Assembly (NCBI GenBank): GCA_049840395.1
Contig: JASGLD010000004.1
Coordinates: 157,936 to 221,935 of the forward strand
Source: CAILZL01 sp049840395
Lineage (GTDB): Bacteria; Pseudomonadota; Gammaproteobacteria; Steroidobacterales; Steroidobacteraceae
Direction of reading: 5' to 3'
Length of the DNA: 64,000 nt
Shown here one piece after another: positions 8,337 through 17,066 of this stretch. Position 1 is the first letter of the stretch. Each line of letters starts with the position of its first letter. The translations under genes and the position numbers were made by a program. The notes below the pieces were generated by a model. The model made no database searches and was not told the origin of the DNA. It was given only the letters and a program-made list of their open reading frames with translations.

Positions 8337-8366
8337 AGGTTGGGCTGAGTCTGCGAAGCCCACAAC
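8337..8366. repeat. REP-type palindrome, copy 6
   Basis: AGGTTGGGCTGAG paired with CTGCGAAGCCCACAAC, inverted relative to copy 5 with 11 bp between. The pair could fold into one long hairpin between the kinase and transposase genes and may end transcription of the kinase gene. Confidence 0.8.
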
Positions 8367-8370
8367 ATCG

Positions 8371-10788
8371 CTACAAAAACTTCTCCAGCGCCAGCCGCAG
8401 TTCATCCATGGATTGATGCCGCTTCATCTTGTCCACCGACATGGCTTTGACCACCAGCTCCGACAATTCCTTGGGCAGTTGTGGATTCACATCAATGGGC
8501 GCCTTGGCCTTGCCTTGTACGTGTTGGTACATCACGGACATGTGATCGCCGCGCGAGTAGGGCGGTACGCCGGTAAGCATTTCGTACAGGATTACACCCA
8601 GGCTGTAGATATCGGCGCGTTCGTCGACTTTCTTGCCCAGAATCTGCTCCGGCGCCATGTACTTGGGACTGCCGATGACGTAACCGGTCTTGGTCAGTTG
8701 CGTGTCGCCTTCCTTGTGTGCGGCTGCGACACCGAAGTCCACCACTTTCAGAAATTTTTCGCTGTTGACCAGGATATTGGCTGGCTTCAAGTCGCGATGC
8801 ACGATGCCGGCTAGATGCGCCACGGCCATGCCGGTGGCGATATCGCAGCCGTAACGCACCGCCTGCTGGGTGGCCAGCGGTTTGTCGTTGACGATTTCGC
8901 TGCCCAACGGATGTGAAGGGAAGTATTCCATCGAGATGGCGTACAGACCGCGCATGTAGACGAAGTCGTAGATGCGGATGACGTTCTTGTGCGTAATCTT
9001 GCGTGAGTAACGCAGCTCGTGCACGAAGCGCTTCATCATCTCCTCGTCCTGGGCGACGTTGGAGTTCAAGAACTTCAGGATCAGGCGTTCTTCCACCACC
9101 GAGTCTTCCACCAGCAGCACGGTACCGAAGGCGCCCTTGCCGATCTTCTCGATGTACTTGTAGCGGCCTTCAATGAGATCGCCGGGTTTCAGCGTGTTGA
9201 TATCCAGTTTGGCGGCTTGCGCAGTTTCTTCGGCGCTCTTAACGATGCTGCTGATGTCGGCCTTTTCGATGAGCAGGGTCTTGGCTGTCTCGGTCGATCT
9301 GGTCTCGGACATCCTGACATTGGCCGTCTTCTGTTGTGCCGCTACTGACGCGGTTGAGTAGCGGCCATCCAAATCTTCCAGTGCATGTTCGGCGGCGCGG
9401 ATCAGCGTGTCGTCGTTGGAGCCTTGCGTGGCGGATTGAATATAGGTGCGAATGCTGTCGGCACGGCGTTCGTCTGCAACCCGGGCCAGGGCGTTTACCG
9501 CTTCGATCTTGGTTTCGCGTTCGCCATGAGTCAGCAGTTTGGTTAGCGCTTCCAAACCGCGTGGATCGCCAATCTTGCCGAGCGCGCGGGCCACGGCCGG
9601 AAAGGCGCGTACGTTGCTGCCATTCGCCATTTCGATGAGGGCCGGCACGGCTTTCTTGCTGCCGATCTCAGCCAGTGCATCGACGGCGCGTTCGGCCACC
9701 CACCAATCCTTATCCTTGGTGGCGTCGATCAGGAAGTTGACGGCGCGTTCGTCCTTGGTCTGGTTGAGGATTTCGATGGCCGCGCGGCGCACTTCCTCGT
9801 CTTCATCGCGCACCAATTCCAGTACGGCGTCCACGACTCGTGGGCCACCGATCTTGCCCAGGGCGTCGGCGGCGCGGCTGCGCACCCACCAGTCATCGTC
9901 CTTGATCACCTGCAACAGTTGCTTGATGTCCTTGCTGGTGCCCAGGGCGTTCAATACTTCCACGGCGGCGCGACGCGAATACTCGTTTTCGTCCTTCAGC
10001 ACCGGCACCAGGTACTTCATGGTCTGCGGGTCTTTGGCGCGAATGATCAATTCGACGGCCTTGTTCTGTACTTCGATGTCGCCATCGCTGAGTAGCTGGC
10101 ATACCGGCTCGATCTCGACCGTGGCCTTCATGCGCACCAGTGCGTTCAAGGCTGCCTGGCGAATGAGTTTGTTGGGGTCTTTCAACAGCCGCTGCATGGA
10201 GCGCGCCACGTCGGGACGATCGAAACGCGACAGGATGTTGACGATGTGGGTGCGCGCCACCGTGTCCTTGCCTTCCATGCGGCTGATCAATTCGGGAACG
10301 GCATGTTCGTCGGCGATTTCACCGATGATTTTGAACAAGGCGGCTTTTTCGGTGGATTCCTGGTTGTAGGCCTGATTGAGCAGGTCGCGCAGATTGAAGC
10401 GCGCCTTGTGGGCGTTGATGACTTCCAGCACCACCGGGCGCGGCATGCCGGGCCGGCTGAGCTGTTCCAGTAACAAATTCGGCGGAAAATTGCGGCTGCT
10501 GGACAAGGCCCAGGACAGCGCCGCATTGGTGCGCGAGTCGCCATTGACCAAGGCATCCATCAACATGGGAAAGGTTTTCTGGTCGAGCAGCTGCGTGAGA
10601 ATTTCGACGAATGCCAGAGTTTCCTGCTTGCTGGCAGCCGGCAGTGCTTCGACGATTTTCGGGATACCGCCGGTGCCCAGGCGCGCCAACTTTCCCAACG
10701 CCTTCTGCACTTCGGGATGTTGTATATCGCCCTTGCTGCGGATCTCCTCGATCAGACGATCGGCTCTTAAATCATCGAAAAACTTCAT
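8371..10788 (-). CDS. HEAT-repeat Ser/Thr protein kinase
   Basis: An 805-residue cytoplasmic protein with no membrane segment. Residues about 26-475 are HEAT/PBS-lyase-type alpha-solenoid repeats, with recurrent VRSRAADALGKIG-like units every 31-38 residues, suited to protein binding. Residues 542-805 form a complete Hanks-type kinase: Gly loop GKGAFG (550-555), Lys572, catalytic loop HRDLKPAN (664-671), DFG (684-686) and APE (712-714). All key residues are present, so it should be active. The HEAT part probably selects substrate or senses state. It is transcribed in the same direction as the two PilT-like genes, though REP elements and two small genes intervene. A link to pilus motors is inference. 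It is divergent from mrp. Confidence 0.92.
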   Translation of the reverse strand: MKFFDDLRADRLIEEIRSKGDIQHPEVQKALGKLARLGTGGIPKIVEALPAASKQETLAFVEILTQLLDQKTFPMLMDALVNGDSRTNAALSWALSSSRNFPPNLLLEQLSRPGMPRPVVLEVINAHKARFNLRDLLNQAYNQESTEKAALFKIIGEIADEHAVPELISRMEGKDTVARTHIVNILSRFDRPDVARSMQRLLKDPNKLIRQAALNALVRMKATVEIEPVCQLLSDGDIEVQNKAVELIIRAKDPQTMKYLVPVLKDENEYSRRAAVEVLNALGTSKDIKQLLQVIKDDDWWVRSRAADALGKIGGPRVVDAVLELVRDEDEEVRRAAIEILNQTKDERAVNFLIDATKDKDWWVAERAVDALAEIGSKKAVPALIEMANGSNVRAFPAVARALGKIGDPRGLEALTKLLTHGERETKIEAVNALARVADERRADSIRTYIQSATQGSNDDTLIRAAEHALEDLDGRYSTASVAAQQKTANVRMSETRSTETAKTLLIEKADISSIVKSAEETAQAAKLDINTLKPGDLIEGRYKYIEKIGKGAFGTVLLVEDSVVEERLILKFLNSNVAQDEEMMKRFVHELRYSRKITHKNVIRIYDFVYMRGLYAISMEYFPSHPLGSEIVNDKPLATQQAVRYGCDIATGMAVAHLAGIVHRDLKPANILVNSEKFLKVVDFGVAAAHKEGDTQLTKTGYVIGSPKYMAPEQILGKKVDERADIYSLGVILYEMLTGVPPYSRGDHMSVMYQHVQGKAKAPIDVNPQLPKELSELVVKAMSVDKMKRHQSMDELRLALEKFL

Positions 10789-11064
10789 CGACCGGTCTCG
10801 ATATCCATTATTTAGATCAGTTATGAGTTACAGATGTGCACGGGGCCAGAGATTCAGGCACATCAATGCCACTATAGCGGCAGCACAGGCCGGATGTATA
10901 AGCTTTCCGCCCCCTTAGCGGCGCGGCGATTATGCCATGTTGCGCGGTTCGAACACCAAGACCGACAGGATGAGAAAGGGTTCACAGGCAGCCATGCGGG
11001 CGCGTCGATCCGCTACAATTGCGCCCCTTTGTCTCCCTGCAACCACCAAGGGTAATGAGCCTCC

Positions 11065-12150
11065 ATGTCGAGCGCGCCGCAATCACAGGCAGCACTGGCT
11101 GTCGCTGCCGAATTCGTCGAACCGGCAGCCGGGCTTGCCTTGGGCAGCACGGCAGCGCAATTGAACTGGCTGGAGGGCGTGCCGGCCACCTTGGAAGTGG
11201 TGTTGCCCTATCCCCTGGGAAGGGCGGTCGAGGCGTTGCAGGTTGGTTTGACAGCGGCGTTGGCTGGCGTGGGTGCGCCTGCGGTGCGTGTTCGCACGGC
11301 AATTAATTCATCAGCTGTGCAGCAAAATGTTCAGCCCATCCAGGGCATCAAGAACATTTTGGTGGTGGCTTCCGGCAAGGGCGGTGTGGGTAAATCGACC
11401 ACGGCGGCCAATCTGGCGCTGGCGCTGGCCAGCGACGGCGCGCGGGTGGGGCTGCTCGATGCCGACATTTATGGCCCCAGCCAGGCGCGCATGATGGGGT
11501 TGACCGGCCAGCGGCCCAGCAGCAGCGATGGCAAGACCTTTCAGCCTCTGGACGCGCATGGCGTCAAAGTCATGTCGATTGGTTTGCTGGTGGATGACGA
11601 GCAGCCTATGGTTTGGCGCGGGCCCATGGTTACCCAGGCTTTGACCCAATTACTGCACGATTGCCGTTGGGGCGAATTGGATTACCTGGTCGTCGATATG
11701 CCGCCGGGCACCGGTGATATTCAATTGACTCTGGCGCAGCGCGTACCGGTCAGTGGCGCCGTGATCGTTACCACGCCGCAGGACATTGCGTTGCTGGATG
11801 CGCGCAAGGGGCTGAAGATGTTCGAAAAGGTGAATGTGCCGGTGCTGGGCATTGTCGAGAATATGAGCACCCACATTTGTTCCAACTGTGGTCATGAAGA
11901 ACATGTGTTCGGCGCCGGTGGCGGTGCGCGCATGGCTGCTCAGTATGGAGTGGATCTGCTGGCCGAATTGCCCCTGCACATTGATATTCGGACCCAGGCG
12001 GACGAGGGCAGGCCGACGGTGGTGGCCGATCCTGCCGGCGCGCTGACGCAGGCTTATTTAAGTTTGGCGCGACGCACCAGTGCACGACTGGCGCGGCATG
12101 CAGCGCAGGCGGCGCGGCCGATGCCGAAGATCGAGATAGACGCCAGCTGA
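11065..12150 (+). CDS. mrp: Mrp/ApbC-family P-loop Fe-S cluster carrier
   Basis: A 361-residue ParA/MinD-like ATPase of the Mrp/NBP35 family, which carries and delivers Fe-S clusters. The deviant Walker A is GKGGVGKST (residues 104-112), with DADIYGPSQ, VVDMPPGTGD and VENMSTHICSNCG. The CxxC pair (CSNC) bridges the cluster at the dimer interface. The N-terminal about 90 residues stand where the MIP18/DUF59 domain lies but are weakly conserved and lack its usual cysteine motif. The C-terminal tail is Ala/Arg-rich. It sits upstream of dcd; metG, often its neighbour in gammaproteobacteria, is 6.6 kb away across the PilT/REP/kinase block. Confidence 0.95.
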   Translation: MSSAPQSQAALAVAAEFVEPAAGLALGSTAAQLNWLEGVPATLEVVLPYPLGRAVEALQVGLTAALAGVGAPAVRVRTAINSSAVQQNVQPIQGIKNILVVASGKGGVGKSTTAANLALALASDGARVGLLDADIYGPSQARMMGLTGQRPSSSDGKTFQPLDAHGVKVMSIGLLVDDEQPMVWRGPMVTQALTQLLHDCRWGELDYLVVDMPPGTGDIQLTLAQRVPVSGAVIVTTPQDIALLDARKGLKMFEKVNVPVLGIVENMSTHICSNCGHEEHVFGAGGGARMAAQYGVDLLAELPLHIDIRTQADEGRPTVVADPAGALTQAYLSLARRTSARLARHAAQAARPMPKIEIDAS

Positions 12151-12248
12151 TATCCAGCTGATACACAGGGTTGATGTAGGCTGGGGACTGTACCCGGCCT
12201 GTGTAAAAGAATTTTTGAAACGCGAGTTACTTTAGTGAGAGTTGTGGG

Positions 12249-12815
12249 ATGAGCATCAAATCAGACCGTTGGATACGTCGCATGGCCGAGCAGCACGGCA
12301 TGATCGAACCGTTTGCCCCTGGCCAGGTGCGCGTGGCCAACGATCAAAAGATCATTTCCTACGGCACTTCCAGCTATGGCTACGACGTGCGCTGCGCCAA
12401 CGAATTTAAGATCTTCACCAATATCAATTCGACCATCGTTGATCCGAAGGCTTTCGATCCGAACAGCTTCGTTGATGTGAGATCGGATATCTGCATCATC
12501 CCACCGAATTCGTTTGCATTGGCGCGCACGGTAGAGTTCTTTCGTATTCCGCGCAGCGTGTTGACGGTGTGTCTGGGTAAATCAACTTATGCGCGCTGCG
12601 GCATCATTGTGAACGTCACGCCGCTGGAGCCGGAGTGGGAAGGTCATGTGACGCTGGAGTTTTCCAACACAACGCCGTTGCCGGCGAAGATTTATGCCAA
12701 TGAAGGCGTGGCGCAGATGTTGTTCTTCGAATCCGACGAAGTTTGCGAAACTTCGTATCGTGATCGTGGTGGTAAGTATCAGGGGCAGACGGGCGTGACG
12801 CTGCCGAAGGCCTAA
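12249..12815 (+). CDS. dcd: dCTP deaminase
   Basis: A 188-residue dCTP deaminase that converts dCTP to dUTP in the thymidylate pathway; the enzyme is a cytosolic homotrimer. It has full family length and motifs: MSIKSDRWIRRMAEQHGMI at the start, SSYGYDVRC, and the catalytic region with Arg and Glu in KSTYARCGI and VTPLEPEWEGHVTLE, plus the C-terminal DRGGKYQGQTGVTLPK that closes over the nucleotide. Start is the only reasonable ATG. It is co-directional with mrp, 99 bp downstream, and converges with the DUF3108 gene across a GC-rich hairpin. Confidence 0.97.
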   Translation: MSIKSDRWIRRMAEQHGMIEPFAPGQVRVANDQKIISYGTSSYGYDVRCANEFKIFTNINSTIVDPKAFDPNSFVDVRSDICIIPPNSFALARTVEFFRIPRSVLTVCLGKSTYARCGIIVNVTPLEPEWEGHVTLEFSNTTPLPAKIYANEGVAQMLFFESDEVCETSYRDRGGKYQGQTGVTLPKA

Positions 12816-12823
12816 ACAGTTAC

Positions 12824-12860
12824 AGGGCGGGTTTAGTGTTTCTCCGCGCTTACCCGCCCT
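12824..12860. terminator. Possible bidirectional terminator hairpin between dcd and the DUF3108 gene
   Basis: A stem AGGGCGGGT / ACCCGCCCT with a 19-nt loop lies exactly between two converging genes. The T tract is weak, so the role is inferred mainly from position. Confidence 0.45.
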
Positions 12861-13605
12861 ACAGGGCTTTGTAGCTTTTCAACTCCATAACGATGTCGAC
12901 CTTGCCCTTGCTGCTGCGCTCAGCGCGCACGGGGATATAGCCCAACTTGGGCGCATACCAATAACGTGTGCTGCGACTGCTGCCGGTGCGTTCGCTTTTC
13001 AGCACGGCCGCGTCATAGCTTCCTGCTGCGACGTTCACCTGTTCTGTGCCTTGTTGCACGATGGTGTATTCCTGCAGCTCATTCTTTTCCAACATGGTCA
13101 ATTTGCCGGGTTCGCGGCCTGCCTGTAGAGCTAAAGACGCAGCTAGTTGAATGCTCAAACGATCCTGTGTGCCGCGCGGCAGCGTCAAGGTGAAGTCGCT
13201 GTCTTCATAACGACCGGCCACCGAATTTCGGCTCCAATCGAATTGATAGCTGATGTCCTTGCCGGTGTTCTTGCTGCCGTCTTCGGAATGAAATTGCACC
13301 GGTCGCAATCCCGATTCGTCTAGCAGTATTTGCGAACTATCTTCGGCTTGATCGCTGGCGAACAGGCTGCCCAGGAAATTCGGCAGCAAGTGCGAACTGA
13401 ATACGTAACGACCATTGCCTTCGCTTTTGAGCGTGAACTCGATTTCACCGCCGCTCATGCCGCGATATTTCACTCCGTAACGCGCCGTATAAGGCTTCAA
13501 AGAAGGTGCTTGCGCAGAATTGCCTGTTGTTGAACTGCTTTGCGCGGCAGCGCCATTCACGATGAGTAGCGTGGCCAGCAACGGTAGAAGAGGTTGGATA
13601 CGCAC
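12859..13605 (-). CDS. DUF3108 periplasmic/outer-membrane protein
   Basis: A 248-residue exported protein with a signal peptide (MRIQPLLPLLATLLIVNGAAAQ) and one DUF3108 domain, a beta-rich family related to lipoprotein-localisation folds. No function is established. Visible family features are YTARYGVKYRGMSGGEIEFTL at the start of the domain and YWYAPKLGYIPVRAE near its end. It is 22 bp downstream of purN, the conserved position for this family in gammaproteobacteria, and likely shares the purMN transcript. There is no cysteine after the signal peptide, so it is not a lipoprotein. Confidence 0.85.
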   Translation of the reverse strand: MRIQPLLPLLATLLIVNGAAAQSSSTTGNSAQAPSLKPYTARYGVKYRGMSGGEIEFTLKSEGNGRYVFSSHLLPNFLGSLFASDQAEDSSQILLDESGLRPVQFHSEDGSKNTGKDISYQFDWSRNSVAGRYEDSDFTLTLPRGTQDRLSIQLAASLALQAGREPGKLTMLEKNELQEYTIVQQGTEQVNVAAGSYDAAVLKSERTGSSRSTRYWYAPKLGYIPVRAERSSKGKVDIVMELKSYKAL

Positions 13606-13627
13606 GATAGTTAAAGTCTCGCAAAGA

Positions 13628-14293
13628 CTAACGGCTGTTATTCAAGACCTGCAGCGGTTGCTGGAGTTCCTGGCCATCCAGCAGTAACAAATTGTTCCGA
13701 CAGGTTAGACGGCCGGTGGCGAATAACTCTACTGCACGCGGAAAAATTTGATGCTCTTGTTGTAGGACTCGAGCGGACAGTGTGGCTTCGTCGTCGCCTT
13801 GCAGCACGGGGACGCGCGCCTGAATGATCAGTGGACCACCGTCCAGTTCCTCGGTGACCACATGCACACTGGCGCCATGTTCGAGGTCGCCGGCTTCAAG
13901 CGCGCGACGATGCGTGTGCAAGCCGCGATACTTGGGTAGTAGCGAGGGGTGGATGTTGAGCAATTGATCGCGGAAGTGCTGAATGAAGTTTCCGCTGAGG
14001 ATGCGCATGAAGCCCGCGAGGATGACCAATTGCGGATTGAAGCTGCTTACCAACTCAGCCAACGCCTTGTCGAATTCACTGCGTTCACTGAATTGTTTGG
14101 GATTCAGCGTGGCGGTGGCAATGCCCAACTGCGCGGCGCTGCTCAATCCCTTGGCATCGGCGCGATCGCTGATGACCGCTTTCACTTCAATCGCCAGCTC
14201 GCCGCTTTGTGCCAGGGTGGCCAGACGCAGCATGTTGCTGCCGGTGCCCGAGATCAGGATGACCACGGGCAACTTCGTCGCTGTAGCGGTCAT
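13628..14293 (-). CDS. purN: Phosphoribosylglycinamide formyltransferase
   Basis: PurN transfers a formyl group from 10-formyl-THF to GAR, the third step of purine synthesis. The 221-residue product has the substrate loop GTGSNMLRL, the catalytic Asn-His-Asp set (the His in NIHPSLLPKYRG and the Asp in TEELDGGPLIIQ) and ILAGFMRILS. The last about 20 residues are variable. Its start overlaps the purM stop by 4 bp (ATGA), so the two are translationally coupled as in E. coli. Confidence 0.96.
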   Translation of the reverse strand: MTATATKLPVVILISGTGSNMLRLATLAQSGELAIEVKAVISDRADAKGLSSAAQLGIATATLNPKQFSERSEFDKALAELVSSFNPQLVILAGFMRILSGNFIQHFRDQLLNIHPSLLPKYRGLHTHRRALEAGDLEHGASVHVVTEELDGGPLIIQARVPVLQGDDEATLSARVLQQEHQIFPRAVELFATGRLTCRNNLLLLDGQELQQPLQVLNNSR

Positions 14294-15327
14294 CCGTTGT
14301 TCACTACCACGCCGCCATTGCCCTGGCGTACCGTGCCGATCACGAAGGCCGGTTCATTCATGGATTTCAGAATGCTTAAAGCTTGATCGACCTTGTCCGG
14401 TGCAACACAAATGGTCATACCTACGCCGCAATTAAAGGTGCGCAACATTTCGTGCTCGTCGATGTTGCCCTGTAGCTGCAACCACTGAAACACGGGCGGC
14501 AAGGTCCAGCTGTTGCGGTTGATCACGACTTCCAGGCCCTCAGGCACCACGCGTGGGATGTTCTCCAGCAAGCCGCCGCCAGTGATGTGCGCCACGCCGT
14601 GCACAGGCAACTGCTGCATCAAGGCCAGCACGGTCTTCACATAAATGCGCGTCGGCGCCAACAGCGCGTCGTACAACAGGCCATCGCCCAACTTGGTTTC
14701 GGGGGTGGCGTGCGCGCGTTCCAGCAATTTGCGGATCAACGAATAGCCATTGGAATGGGGGCCGGAGGACGGCAGTGCGATCAGTACATCACCAGCCTTG
14801 GTGTTGCTGCCGTCGATAATCCGGTCCTTTTCGACAATACCCACCGAAAAGCCAGCCAGGTCGTAGTCGCCTGCGGCATACATGCCGGGCATTTCCGCTG
14901 TCTCACCGCCGATTAAGGCGCAGCCAGCCAGTACGCAGCCGTCGACGATGCCCTTGATCACCGACTCAGCCACATCGACGCTGAGCTTGCCGGTGGCGTA
15001 GTAATCGAGGAAGTACAGCGGCTCGGCGCCTTGCACCACCACGTCGTTGACGCACATGCCGACCAGATCGATGCCGATGGTGTCGTGACGACCCGTTTCA
15101 ATGGCCAGTCGCAGCTTGGTGCCCACACCGTCGGTACCGGAGACCAGCACCGGTTTTTTGTAGCGGTCCAGTGGCACTTCGAACAGCGCGCCGAAGCCGC
15201 CCAGACCGCCCATGACTTCCTTGCGCATCGAGCGTTTGACATGGGGCTTGATGCGTTCGACAAGGGCTTCGCCCGCATCGATATCGACGCCGGCATCGCG
15301 ATAGGTCAGGGATTGTTGGTCGGACAT
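14290..15327 (-). CDS. purM: Phosphoribosylformylglycinamidine cyclo-ligase (AIR synthetase)
   Basis: PurM closes FGAM to AIR using ATP, the fifth step of purine synthesis. The 345-residue product has the family motifs SGTDGVGTKLRLA, MCVNDVVVQGAEPLYFLDY, GGETAEMPGMY and AHITGGGLLENIPR. I chose ATG 15327 (MSDQQSLTYRDAGVDIDAG), because the reading frame stays open for another 579 bases upstream but that part is the antisense of the DUF2066 gene. Divergent from that gene; overlaps purN by 4 bp. Confidence 0.97.
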   Translation of the reverse strand: MSDQQSLTYRDAGVDIDAGEALVERIKPHVKRSMRKEVMGGLGGFGALFEVPLDRYKKPVLVSGTDGVGTKLRLAIETGRHDTIGIDLVGMCVNDVVVQGAEPLYFLDYYATGKLSVDVAESVIKGIVDGCVLAGCALIGGETAEMPGMYAAGDYDLAGFSVGIVEKDRIIDGSNTKAGDVLIALPSSGPHSNGYSLIRKLLERAHATPETKLGDGLLYDALLAPTRIYVKTVLALMQQLPVHGVAHITGGGLLENIPRVVPEGLEVVINRNSWTLPPVFQWLQLQGNIDEHEMLRTFNCGVGMTICVAPDKVDQALSILKSMNEPAFVIGTVRQGNGGVVVNNG

Positions 15328-15483
15328 GCAGAACTCAATTGCAGCTAGGGAGTCATTAGAATGGGGATGCGCCACAGAGTGCGGCCATCCGGGCTGTGCT
15401 ATTTTACACAGCCAACCATGGCACTGAATGCAAATCACGGCATGTACACCCGGGCTCTGCCTAATTTTTTGAAAAACACGCGA

Positions 15484-16470
15484 ATGAATGCGGCAGCCGC
15501 AGTGTGCTGGGCCTGGCTGGCGTGTCTGTTGTTGATGGTGTATGGCGTGGCGCAGGCCGCCGCCGTCAATGGTCTTTACGACGCTACAGTGCGCGTCAAG
15601 GATCGGGCCGAAGCCACACGCACCGCGGCCTATGCCACGGCGCTGGGCATTGTGCTTACCAAGGTCAGCGGTCGCAGCGATGCGGCGACGCGGGTCGGCG
15701 CTGGCCTCAATGGTGCCGCCCGCTATGTGCAGCGTTACAGCTACTTGGCGAACGGTCAGCTGGAAGTGGGCTTCGAGCCCAAGTCGATCAACGTCCTGTT
15801 GGAACAGGCGGGTCTGCCGCTGTGGGAACGTGAGCGTCCCAATACACTGGTGGTGTATCCGCAGGCGTTGCAGGGTTTGCGCGAAGCCAGCATGGCCACG
15901 GAACAAACCGCCAAACTCCGCGGTGTGCCCATCGTCTGGGCTAATGGTGAAACCAGCGAGCAGTTTTCCGCCACCTCCACCCAGCAGTTGCAGGAATTGG
16001 CGCGCCGCTACGATGCGTCCGCAGTGCTGCTGGCGCGTGTAAATCCGAGCGCGGTGACCGCTGCCAGTCTGCGTTGGCAGATGGTGTTCAATGGCGGCAC
16101 GCAGGAAATGGCCGGCTCCGCCGAGGAGGGGCCCAATCTGGCGGCGGACGTACTGGGGCGTTACTACGCTTCGGCCGGTAAGGAGACCACACGGCTGGTC
16201 TTGGAAGTGGCGGGGATGGATAACCTGGATGCCTATGCCAACACGTTGAGCTATGTCGGCAATCTGTTAATGGTGCGCAACGTCGCGGTGGAATCGCTGC
16301 AGCGCGATGTATTGCGTGTGCAACTGGATGTGCGTGGCAGCCAAGAGTCATTGCGGCGGGCTTTGGCTATCGATCAACGATTGATTGAAGTTCCGTCGCC
16401 GGTGATCGACGCCACGGCGCAGCCAGGCGGTTCGGCCAACACTCTGATCTATCGTTATCGTTCGCAGTAG
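15484..16470 (+). CDS. DUF2066 periplasmic protein
   Basis: A 328-residue exported protein with a signal peptide (AWLACLLLMVYGVAQAA) and a DUF2066 domain starting at YDATVRVKDRAEATRTAAY. The family is known only from its place beside purM/hda in gammaproteobacteria, and no biochemical role is established. I chose ATG 15484 because it gives a good signal peptide; ATG 15361 would add 41 residues of non-signal sequence overlapping the purM promoter region. It heads a rightward operon with a CDP-alcohol phosphatidyltransferase and hda. Confidence 0.85.
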   Translation: MNAAAAVCWAWLACLLLMVYGVAQAAAVNGLYDATVRVKDRAEATRTAAYATALGIVLTKVSGRSDAATRVGAGLNGAARYVQRYSYLANGQLEVGFEPKSINVLLEQAGLPLWERERPNTLVVYPQALQGLREASMATEQTAKLRGVPIVWANGETSEQFSATSTQQLQELARRYDASAVLLARVNPSAVTAASLRWQMVFNGGTQEMAGSAEEGPNLAADVLGRYYASAGKETTRLVLEVAGMDNLDAYANTLSYVGNLLMVRNVAVESLQRDVLRVQLDVRGSQESLRRALAIDQRLIEVPSPVIDATAQPGGSANTLIYRYRSQ

Positions 16471-16487
16471 ATCTGCATTCACTACGC

Positions 16488-17066
16488 ATGACTTTGAGCT
16501 GGTTGCCAAACGGATTGTGTTTCCTGCGCATGTTGTTAGCGCCGCCTACGGCCTGGCTGCTGATGCAGGCCGAGTACTGGTTGACCTTGCTGGTGTTCTT
16601 TATCGCAGCAGTGACCGATGCCGCTGATGGCTATCTGGCCAAGCGTTTTCACTGGGAAAGCGAATTGGGCAAGGCGCTGGATCCTTTGGCGGACAAACTG
16701 TTGTTGATTACTGTGTTTGTCACCTTGGCGATACTGGGTTTGATACCGGTCTGGTTGGCAACACTGGTGGTGCTGCGCGATGTAGTCATTACCAGTGGCG
16801 CGATTGCCTATCGATTGCTGCATGGCCCATTGTTGGATGCGGCGCCGACCGTTATTAGCAAACTCAATACTTTGCTGCAGATTTTGTACGTCTTTGCCGT
16901 GGTATTTACCGCCGCCATGTCATGGCAATTGCCAGTGGTGCTGTCTGCAATGGCTTGGTTGGTATTGGCTAGTACATTAAGCAGTGGTGTGGACTATGTG
17001 CTGACCTACAGCAGGCGCGCAGCGGTGGCGAGTCGAGCCAAGCGTGATCGATGTGATGGCAACTGA
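16488..17066 (+). CDS. CDP-alcohol phosphatidyltransferase family protein (PgsA-like)
   Basis: A 192-residue membrane protein of the CDP-alcohol phosphatidyltransferase family, which makes phosphatidylglycerophosphate or related lipids from CDP-diacylglycerol. The catalytic signature D-x2-D-G-x2-A-R-x8-G-x3-D-x3-D is seen as DAADGYLAKRF..GKALDPLAD, with Lys in place of the usual Arg after Ala. About five to six helices are visible. It is 17 bp after DUF2066, and its 3' end overlaps the start of hda, so the three genes form one transcript. The true alcohol substrate cannot be told from sequence; glycerol 3-phosphate is most likely. Confidence 0.85.
   Translation: MTLSWLPNGLCFLRMLLAPPTAWLLMQAEYWLTLLVFFIAAVTDAADGYLAKRFHWESELGKALDPLADKLLLITVFVTLAILGLIPVWLATLVVLRDVVITSGAIAYRLLHGPLLDAAPTVISKLNTLLQILYVFAVVFTAAMSWQLPVVLSAMAWLVLASTLSSGVDYVLTYSRRAAVASRAKRDRCDGN

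Noticed and set aside
9019..9348. Open frames opposite the HEAT-kinase gene and opposite other long genes (for example 48095-49501)
   Set aside because: They are antisense shadows produced by codon bias of the real genes, without start signals or known domains.
15328..15906. Long N-terminal extension of the purM frame
   Set aside because: It is antisense to the DUF2066 gene and has no similarity to PurM; full-length PurM begins at 15327.
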